Part shown: positions 7,124 to 9,474 of the stretch, in pieces
Position numbering within the stretch: the stretch's first letter is position 1
Layout of the letters: each line of letters opens with the position of its first letter
From: an uncultured Clostridia bacterium
GTDB lineage: Bacteria; Bacillota; Clostridia; Oscillospirales; Ruminococcaceae
Direction: 5' to 3'
NCBI GenBank assembly: GCA_946183095.1
Contig: CAMHBE010000058.1
Coordinates: 1 to 9,474, forward strand
DNA: 9,474 bases
Translations under genes and position numbers: made by a program
Notes under the pieces: model-generated
What the model saw: only the letters and a program-made list of their open reading frames with translations
Databases searched by the model: none
Told to the model about the DNA's origin: nothing

Positions 7124-7495
7124 TCAGGACTTGCGCATAGCCGCCCTGAGCATGGTGAACTCGGAGTTTACCTGATTTATGAGTGCTTCGTACTGTATCG
7201 CGCTTTTGGCGAACAATGCCTGCTGGGTGTCGTTATCGACGTTGTTGCCGTCGGGCTGGTCTTTGGTGGTATTATCGACATGTATCGCCGATGCGAGCTC
7301 AAGGCGTTTCTCACCGGTCTTCATCTTGTTTTCGTCGAGTTTATCCTTCAGCACTGCCGCGAAATAGAGATACTTGCAGCGATAATCGGGGGTGTCCTGA
7401 TTTGCGATGTTCTGCGCTATTATCTGCTGTTGCAGGCTGAGCAGATGAAGTCCTTGTTCCGCTATGCGAAACGATGTTGTATCGAATAAAGCCAT
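7124..7495 (-). CDS. flgB: Flagellar basal-body rod protein FlgB
   Basis: FlgB is a proximal rod subunit and opens the operon. The 123-residue product has the N-terminal helix (about 5-30) with QNIANQDTPDYR at 28-39, the hallmark of rod proteins, a polar middle (about 55-90) rich in Asn and Asp, and a C-terminal helix (about 91-120). I chose the ATG at 7495 because GGAGG (7505-7501) lies 5 nt upstream and the protein then starts MALFDTT, like other FlgB proteins. An in-frame ATG ten codons further upstream (7525) overlaps leader sequence and lacks a ribosome site. Transcription should come from the promoter at 7610-7638 after a leader of about 108 nt. Confidence 0.95.
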   Translation of the reverse strand: MALFDTTSFRIAEQGLHLLSLQQQIIAQNIANQDTPDYRCKYLYFAAVLKDKLDENKMKTGEKRLELASAIHVDNTTKDQPDGNNVDNDTQQALFAKSAIQYEALINQVNSEFTMLRAAMRKS

Positions 7496-7519
7496 ACTGT
7501 CCTCCGATGACGAAATGCC

Positions 7520-7560
7520 GGGCAAAATGTGGAAAACCCGCGGGCAAAGTGTTGAAAAAC
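7520..7560. repeat. Imperfect direct repeats in the flgB leader
   Basis: On the plus strand GGGCAAAATGTGGAAAAC (7520-7537) is followed by GGGCAAAGTGTTGAAAAAC (7542-7560), an imperfect direct repeat with a period of about 22 bp, or two helical turns. A partly similar AAAAGTGTTT follows at 7563-7572. The 9-mer GGGCAAAAT recurs at 8485-8493, inside the promoter of the neighbouring membrane-protein gene. The repeats lie downstream of the expected flgB transcription start, where a bound protein would act as a roadblock, or the RNA could act. No regulator is identified. Confidence 0.45.
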
Positions 7561-7578
7561 TGAAAAGTGTTTCAACAC
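7549..7578. promoter_or_regulatory. 9-bp inverted repeat in the flgB leader, possible operator
   Basis: GTGTTGAAA (7549-7557) and TTTCAACAC (7570-7578) form a perfect 9-bp inverted repeat with a 12-nt spacer, placed roughly 25-55 nt downstream of the expected transcription start. The half site recurs once more at 7680-7688, on the other side of the promoter. It could be an operator for a dimeric regulator or an RNA hairpin in the leader. There is no U-run on either side, so it is not a terminator. Confidence 0.45.
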
Positions 7579-7609
7579 AAATACAGCCGATAGTATTACA
7601 TATAAACTT

Positions 7610-7638
7610 ATTATACTACATATCGTCATATTTTTCAA
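7610..7638 (-). promoter_or_regulatory. Sigma-A type promoter of the flgB operon
   Basis: On the minus strand TTGAAA (7638-7633) stands exactly 17 bp before a perfect TATAAT (7615-7610). Expected transcription start is near 7603, giving a leader of about 108 nt to the flgB ATG. The spacing and hexamers are those of the housekeeping sigma factor. No sigma-28/FliA type promoter (TAAA, about 15 nt, GCCGATAA) was found in the same orientation, as expected for an early, class-II-like basal-body operon. Confidence 0.8.
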
Positions 7639-7640
7639 TA

Positions 7641-7669
7641 TTTTTTTACAATTTTTTTAAAATTTTTTT
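7641..7669 (-). promoter_or_regulatory. Phased A-tracts (UP-element-like) upstream of the flgB promoter
   Basis: Three identical runs of seven A on the minus strand (T7 on the plus strand at 7641-7647, 7652-7658 and 7663-7669) repeat at exactly 11 bp. A fourth shorter run (7631-7635) overlaps the -35 box. Tracts in phase with the DNA helix bend DNA. A-rich DNA directly upstream of a -35 box is also the usual binding place for the alpha subunit C-terminal domains of RNA polymerase. Strong activation of flgB transcription is the natural inference. Confidence 0.6.
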
Positions 7670-7695
7670 GTGGAAAAGATTTCAACACTTTCCAC
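7670..7695. repeat. Inverted repeat at the 3' end of the membrane-protein gene
   Basis: GTGGAAA (7670-7676) and TTTCCAC (7689-7695) form a perfect 7-bp inverted repeat. The 12-nt spacer itself contains TTTCAACAC, the half site of the flgB-leader repeat. The repeat touches the stop codon of the upstream gene. On the minus transcript it is followed by A residues, not U, so it does not look like a terminator; read-through into the flgB operon is possible. Confidence 0.4.
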
Positions 7696-8423
7696 TACTT
7701 GACATATCTGTTTCTGTACGGGTCGTAGTGCAGTCTTTCGGGCGGTCTGCGGCGCGGCGCACTGCGCATCACACCAGGCTTTGCGGGCTCGCGGGGCTTT
7801 GGCTTCGGGAGAGCGTCGAACCGTTCCTTTGCCTTTTTCAGCGCCGTGCATACCCGCCGCGGACTGCCGAAAAGCGCCGGTATCTCCGCTCCGTCGATCT
7901 CCGCGAAGGCTCCGTGGTTGAGCCACCAGCGGTCGAACTCCGCGCTGCCGTCACGGATATGGTAGCCGAGGTCGCGGCTGTCCATGACGTAATGACGCAT
8001 CTTGCCGCGCAGTACGATCTTTCTTCCGCTGCGGGAAGGGGCGGCGGATACGAAGCTGTCGAAGGGTATGAGGTAAAGCTCGCGTATCACGACTTTTTCG
8101 CCGCGCCGGCGTATCTCGCCGGAGTAGATGCTCAGTGCCGCGAACCGCAGCTGTATGTCAAGGAACGTGTATCTGCTGTGCATCGCGGTCTTTTTGTCTG
8201 CGGACAGCTTCAGCTTCAGGCATAACGCAAGACCGCCGGCTATTACAGCCGCGGCAGCCGCGAGCGGTCCGGGGGAGAGCGTGCCGCGGGAGGTCAGGAT
8301 GCCGAAATATGTCACGATGAACGCCGTGAAAGCCGCTCCCGCGCAGGCGGCGGCGATGACAGTCACAGCCGACGCGGCTCTTCTGCCGAAACGGGCTGTG
8401 GCGCAATGGAAATACGAGCGCAC
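7695..8423 (-). CDS. Unrecognised two-helix membrane protein
   Basis: I do not recognise this family. The 242-residue product has two hydrophobic helices, about 17-40 and 52-72, both rich in alanine, joined by a short loop. A soluble region of about 80-190 follows, with alternating hydrophobic and charged residues that suggest beta strands (for example IRELYLIPFDSFV around 113-125). The tail, about 204-242, is rich in proline, arginine and lysine. This layout recalls small membrane-anchored proteins with a PH-like beta domain, but that is only a resemblance of shape. I chose the GTG at 8423 because GGAGG (8436-8432) lies 8 nt upstream; a GTG three codons earlier overlaps that site. It has its own promoter, reads in the same direction as the flagellar operon and ends about 57 bp upstream of its -35 box. 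Confidence 0.8.
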   Translation of the reverse strand: MRSYFHCATARFGRRAASAVTVIAAACAGAAFTAFIVTYFGILTSRGTLSPGPLAAAAAVIAGGLALCLKLKLSADKKTAMHSRYTFLDIQLRFAALSIYSGEIRRRGEKVVIRELYLIPFDSFVSAAPSRSGRKIVLRGKMRHYVMDSRDLGYHIRDGSAEFDRWWLNHGAFAEIDGAEIPALFGSPRRVCTALKKAKERFDALPKPKPREPAKPGVMRSAPRRRPPERLHYDPYRNRYVK

Positions 8424-8470
8424 TGCAACCACCTCCGTTCTGCGATCTTCCCTATACCTATATATAATAT

Positions 8471-8499
8471 ATTATACATTCTTTGGGCAAAATAAACAA
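8471..8499 (-). promoter_or_regulatory. Promoter of the membrane-protein gene
   Basis: On the minus strand TTGTTT (8499-8494) lies 17 bp before a perfect TATAAT (8476-8471). The start would be near 8464, leaving a leader of about 40 nt to the GTG start. The spacer contains ATTTTGCCC, which also occurs in the flgB leader. The -35 box is weak (3 of 6 matches). Confidence 0.55.
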
Positions 8500-8569
8500 T
8501 TTTCAACGTCATGAGCCCTTGTTTTCAACAGGGAAATTTGGTTAAAGCGACGAATGTTATGTGACTTAT

Positions 8570-8602
8570 GACGGTTTTTGCGTTATTCAAAAAAAAATCG
8601 TC
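8570..8602. other. Inverted repeat in the divergent promoter region
   Basis: The 290-bp region 8424-8713 between the two divergent genes holds their promoters and no gene that I can see. Within it GACGGTTTTT (8570-8579) can pair with AAAAATCGTC (8593-8602) over ten positions, one a G-U pair, around a 13-nt loop. It lies just upstream of the PilZ-gene promoter, so on the plus strand it is not transcribed from there. A smaller bulged stem (CCCT/AGGG plus GTT/AAC) lies at about 8517-8533. Function is unknown. Confidence 0.3.
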
Positions 8603-8610
8603 CTGTGCTA

Positions 8611-8640
8611 TTGACTTTTTTGTGCATTTTAAGGTATAAT
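8611..8640 (+). promoter_or_regulatory. Promoter of the PilZ-protein gene
   Basis: TTGACT (8611-8616) is followed after 18 bp by a perfect TATAAT (8635-8640). Transcription should begin near 8647, giving a leader of about 67 nt. The -35 matches the consensus at 5 of 6 positions. The leader does not show the conserved pieces of a c-di-GMP riboswitch that I would expect to recognise. Confidence 0.75.
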
Positions 8641-8713
8641 TGATAATAAGCGATTATGCCCAAAGGGTACGCCCGGAGTCTGAGCGTCATACGGAAAGAA
8701 GGGAGGAGAACGC

Positions 8714-9424
8714 ATGATAGATAAAAGCGGGATATTCAAGGTCCGTGTCACCGCAATGGACGGCAAGCTGCTGTTTGAGGCAGACGAAGAGCGCTTCTCC
8801 TTCCCGAAGATGTTCATCAATAATATGCCCGTAAACAACATAATAATGATAAAGGGCAAGGATATGCCGGAGATCGCCGCAGATACCGGACTGTATGTCA
8901 TCGCTTTCATGCGAAGCGGCGACAGGGTCAGATATATCGGACGGGTCAAGATGTCCCTCGATAATCAGATAAATATCCAGATCCGCGATGAGCTCGGTAC
9001 TCTTATGGAGGAACGCCGGAAATACTATAAGGTCGAGTCCGACCTGCGATGCGTCATAAGCGGCTACGAGAGAGACGGGACGGTGTATGAGTTCGATACC
9101 CCCATACTTTCCCGCATCAAGAACGTCAGCATCGGCGGGGCTTTCCTCGAAGGCACCGACCCTCCTTTCAGAAAGGGCGACAACCTGCTTCTGAATTTCA
9201 AAGTCGGCAGCGAGATCGTCGGAGCCGTCGTTACCGTGCTGCGATTGCAGCTATACAGCAACGGCACGCTCGAAGGATACGGCTGCCAGTTCACCAACGT
9301 CGATCAGAAAATGGAGGGACTGCTCGCGCGGCTCGTCTATGAGATCCAGCAGAAACAAAGGCAGGAAAAGCACGAGAAGGATTTCCGTAAAGAAGAAGGC
9401 AAAAAACGGGTCAAGGGAGCTTAG
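8714..9424 (+). CDS. YcgR-like PilZ domain protein, probable c-di-GMP flagellar brake
   Basis: YcgR-type proteins bind c-di-GMP through a PilZ domain and slow the flagellar motor by contacting FliG or MotA. The 236-residue product has an N-terminal beta-rich domain (about 1-95) of the YcgR_2 kind and a PilZ domain at about 99-212. The PilZ start reads ERRKYYKV (100-107): the usual RxxxR is here R102-xxx-K106. The second motif NVSIGG (137-142) matches the D/NxSxxG consensus. The C-terminus (about 211-236) is a highly charged, lysine-rich tail. The ATG has GGGAGGAG 5 nt upstream and a sigma-A promoter. It is divergent from the flagellar strand. The Lys for Arg change could lower ligand affinity. 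The stop codon overlaps that of a convergent partial gene. Confidence 0.87.
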   Translation: MIDKSGIFKVRVTAMDGKLLFEADEERFSFPKMFINNMPVNNIIMIKGKDMPEIAADTGLYVIAFMRSGDRVRYIGRVKMSLDNQINIQIRDELGTLMEERRKYYKVESDLRCVISGYERDGTVYEFDTPILSRIKNVSIGGAFLEGTDPPFRKGDNLLLNFKVGSEIVGAVVTVLRLQLYSNGTLEGYGCQFTNVDQKMEGLLARLVYEIQQKQRQEKHEKDFRKEEGKKRVKGA

Positions 9425-9474
9425 CGGCTCTCGGGATCTTTACCGAAGCGGAAGGGCATGATGCCGCCGCTCAG
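9421..9474 (-). CDS. C-terminal end of a convergent gene (partial)
   Basis: Read on the minus strand, the right edge stays open for 17 codons (LSGGIMPFRFGKDPESR) and ends in TAA at 9423-9421. This is the only minus frame open here, and its codons (GGC, ATC, TTC, CGC, GAG) match those of the neighbouring genes. The TAA shares two bases with the TAG of the plus-strand PilZ gene, so the two genes would be tail-to-tail with overlapping stops. The fragment is too short to name. The competing reading is a plus-strand start at one of two ATGs at 9458-9463. Confidence 0.45.
   Translation of the reverse strand: MSGGIMPFRFGKDPESR

Noticed and set aside
7586..7593. GCCGATAG on the plus strand, resembling a sigma-28 (FliA) -10 box
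   Set aside because: No TAAA box at about 15 nt upstream, and it points away from flgB toward the 3' end of the neighbouring gene.
7496..7694. A chromosomal replication origin, suggested by AT-rich DNA and DnaA-box-like sites
   Set aside because: No dnaA, dnaN, rpmH or other usual origin genes are present and the sites match the consensus only imperfectly; kept as a regulatory finding instead.
8570..8602. An intrinsic terminator in the divergent region
   Set aside because: The stem is mostly A-T pairs, no T-run follows the stem on either strand in the right place, and no gene ends there.
8641..8713. A c-di-GMP riboswitch in the leader of the PilZ gene
   Set aside because: The leader is only about 67 nt and lacks the two-helix layout and conserved pieces expected of GEMM-type riboswitches.
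9458..9474. A plus-strand gene starting at one of two adjacent ATGs
   Set aside because: The nearest GGAAGGG is very close to the ATGs, only five or six codons are visible, and the minus-strand reading is more protein-like in codon use.

Overview
The window carries the front part of a flagellar basal-body operon from a Gram-positive anaerobe, most likely a member of the Clostridia (Oscillospiraceae/Ruminococcus-like or a relative). The reasons are the gene order flgB-flgC-fliE-fliF-fliG-fliH-fliI-fliJ, strong AGGAGG-type ribosome binding sites, sigma-A type promoters, and GC-rich codon use in genes separated by very AT-rich promoter DNA. The genus call is inference; no 16S or other marker is present.

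Layout. Positions 1-75 hold a GC-rich run of overlapping hairpins just downstream of fliJ. Positions 76-7495, all on the minus strand, form one operon read right to left: flgB, flgC (rod), fliE (rod/MS-ring adaptor), fliF (MS ring), fliG (rotor/switch), fliH, fliI, fliJ (export ATPase complex). Its promoter lies at 7610-7638 with three exactly 11-bp-phased A-tracts upstream. A leader of about 108 nt contains inverted and direct repeats. Several gaps between genes carry hairpins (fliE-fliF, fliF ribosome site, fliG-fliH, fliH-fliI). Positions 7695-8423, minus strand, encode an unrecognised two-helix membrane protein with its own promoter. Positions 8424-8713 are a divergent promoter region. Positions 8714-9424, plus strand, encode a YcgR-type PilZ protein. 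At the right edge the C-terminus of a convergent minus-strand gene overlaps the PilZ stop codon.

How it works together. FliF makes the MS ring, FliG sits on it as the torque-receiving rotor, FliE, FlgB and FlgC connect it to the rod, and FliH/FliI/FliJ energise export of the later parts. A PilZ/YcgR protein next door is a natural c-di-GMP-responsive brake on this motor.

The window is mostly a core motility locus; I see no defence system, CRISPR array, tRNA, rRNA or transposase. The most unusual points are: FliG lacks the three arginines usual in its torque helix; fliF may be started through a hairpin that brings a distant Shine-Dalgarno close to the ATG; the flgB promoter has phased A-tracts and DnaA-box-like repeats; and the neighbouring membrane protein is unknown.
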